From assembly GCA_016649785.1 (NCBI GenBank), contig JAENXB010000145.1, forward strand, positions 1 through 7,359: a DNA stretch of 7,359 bases, written 5' to 3'. The notes beneath the pieces are model-generated. The model was not told the origin of the DNA, did not search any database, and saw only the letters and a list, made by a program, of their open reading frames with translations. Shown in pieces: positions 6,931-7,359 of the stretch. Each line of letters starts with the position of its first letter. The first letter of the stretch is position 1. Origin of the DNA: Flavobacteriaceae bacterium (GTDB lineage Bacteria > Bacteroidota > Bacteroidia > Flavobacteriales > Flavobacteriaceae). The position numbers and the translations under genes are program-made.

Positions 6931-6962
6931 TTTGAAATGCTAAGCATAAATTGATATATTTG
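6931..6962 (+). promoter_or_regulatory. Bacteroidota-type sigma-A promoter of the GMC gene
   Basis: TTTG (6931-6934) and TATATTTG (6955-6962) match the Bacteroidota -33 (TTTG) and -7 (TAnnTTTG) boxes, with 20 bases between them, the standard spacing. Transcription would start near 6968-6970, giving a leader of about 33 bases to the GTG at 7002. Confidence 0.75.
6937..6947. promoter_or_regulatory. Small inverted repeat in the promoter spacer, possible operator
   Basis: ATGCT-A-AGCAT is a perfect inverted repeat with 5-bp arms around one base. It lies wholly within the spacer between the -33 and -7 boxes of the GMC promoter, where a bound repressor would block RNA polymerase. The arms are short, so chance is a real alternative. 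Confidence 0.3.
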
Positions 6963-7001
6963 GGCAGATTCAATAATAAATTAATAAATAATAATAGAAC
7001 T

Positions 7002-7359
7002 GTGAGCAATATTTCGGAAAATGACAGCTTTGACGCTATTGTCGTAGGCACGGGAATTAGTGGGGGACGGGCTGCCAAAGAATTATGTGAAAAAGGATTT
7101 AAAACACTTGTACTTGAGAGAGGACGGATGGTAAAACATGTAGAGGATTATCCAACAATGAATGATGATCCTTGGGATTATAAATTTAAAGGACAGGTTC
7201 CCAGAGACGAGGCGAAAAATCAAGAAAAACAGGCCAGAACCGGTTATACGGTTAATGAAGCGAGCAAGCATTGGTTTGTAGATGACCTTAAACACCCCTA
7301 TAACGAAACCAAACGATTTGACTGGATGCGTGGATATCACGTTGGAGGAAGATCTATTA
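7002..7359 (+). CDS. GMC family FAD-dependent oxidoreductase, N-terminal 119 residues (cut by window edge)
   Basis: The frame from GTG 7002 runs off the right edge. Its start reads MSNISENDSFDAIVVG, followed by GTGISGG (16-22) and VLERG (37-41). Together these form the FAD/ADP-binding beta-alpha-beta unit, with the ribose-binding glutamate in LERG. Further on, FDWMRGYHVGGRSI (106-119) matches the second GMC block. Full members are about 550-580 residues. GTG is chosen because no ATG precedes the fold in this frame and it sits about 33 bases after the predicted transcription start. No Sec or Tat signal is present. In related glucoside 3-dehydrogenases the flavoprotein is exported with a Tat-signal-bearing small subunit (gluconate 2-dehydrogenase subunit 3 type), which would lie outside the window. 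The likely role is oxidation of a sugar hydroxyl, plausibly C3 of a glycoside. The family is firm; the substrate is inferred from the divergent operon. Confidence 0.88.
   Translation, partial: MSNISENDSFDAIVVGTGISGGRAAKELCEKGFKTLVLERGRMVKHVEDYPTMNDDPWDYKFKGQVPRDEAKNQEKQARTGYTVNEASKHWFVDDLKHPYNETKRFDWMRGYHVGGRSI

Larger units (their letters stand above)
6852..7001. other. Divergent control region between the operon and the GMC gene
   Basis: This 150-base, A/T-rich gap separates the start of the minus-strand operon from the GTG of the GMC gene and must hold promoters for both. The plus-strand promoter is clear (6931-6962). A run of nine T (6917-6925) lies just upstream of its -33 box. For the minus strand only a weak -7-like TACTTTTA (6913-6906) is seen, without a matching -33 box. 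Sharing one control region suggests co-regulation of the two units. Confidence 0.55.

Noticed and set aside
7083..7340. Open frame of 85 codons on the minus strand opposite the GMC gene
   Set aside because: Overlaps the conserved GMC N-terminus fully and has no recognisable features of its own.

Overview
The window looks like a piece of a low-GC Bacteroidota chromosome, most likely a marine or soil flavobacterium (Flavobacteriaceae). This rests on the gene families, on start codons without Shine-Dalgarno sequences and with A/T-rich leaders, on a good Bacteroidota-type promoter (TTTG, 20 bases, TATATTTG) before the last gene, and on two lipoproteins with short, Bacteroidota-style signal peptides. 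The species cannot be told from the sequence alone.

Left part (1-1268): a truncated diacylglycerol-kinase-family lipid kinase on the minus strand (1-237) faces away from an App1-type (DUF2183) putative phosphatidate phosphatase on the plus strand (300-1268), with only 62 bases between the two starts. By family, the two enzymes run opposite reactions (DAG to PA, and PA to DAG). A 299-base gap follows. It holds purine-rich short repeats (1271-1375), an A/T-rich inverted repeat, and a strong intrinsic terminator for the operon arriving from the right (1508-1546, minus).

Main part (6851 down to 1568, minus strand): a tight five-gene operon with gaps of 12-29 bases. In transcription order it encodes a lipoprotein TIM-barrel sugar isomerase/epimerase-like protein, an NHS-family MFS permease, a cytoplasmic Gfo/Idh/MocA oxidoreductase, a cytoplasmic TIM-barrel isomerase/epimerase-like protein and a lipoprotein of the DUF1080 (3-keto-disaccharide hydrolase) family. 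The fourth gene carries a frameshift that cuts off its last 62 codons, including the probable fourth metal ligand.

Right end (7002-7359): a divergent, truncated FAD-dependent GMC oxidoreductase starts at a GTG behind the Bacteroidota promoter. A short perfect inverted repeat sits in the spacer of that promoter.

Read together, the operon and the GMC gene look like a locus for oxidative breakdown of glycosides through 3-keto sugars. The GMC enzyme would oxidise C3 of a glycoside. The DUF1080 and TIM-barrel proteins would cleave or rearrange the 3-keto product in the periplasm or at the membrane. The permease would import the product, and the Gfo/Idh/MocA enzyme and second TIM-barrel protein would process it in the cytoplasm. 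No glycoside hydrolase of a classical family and no SusC/SusD pair lies inside the window. Pathway and substrate are inferences from family membership and gene order.
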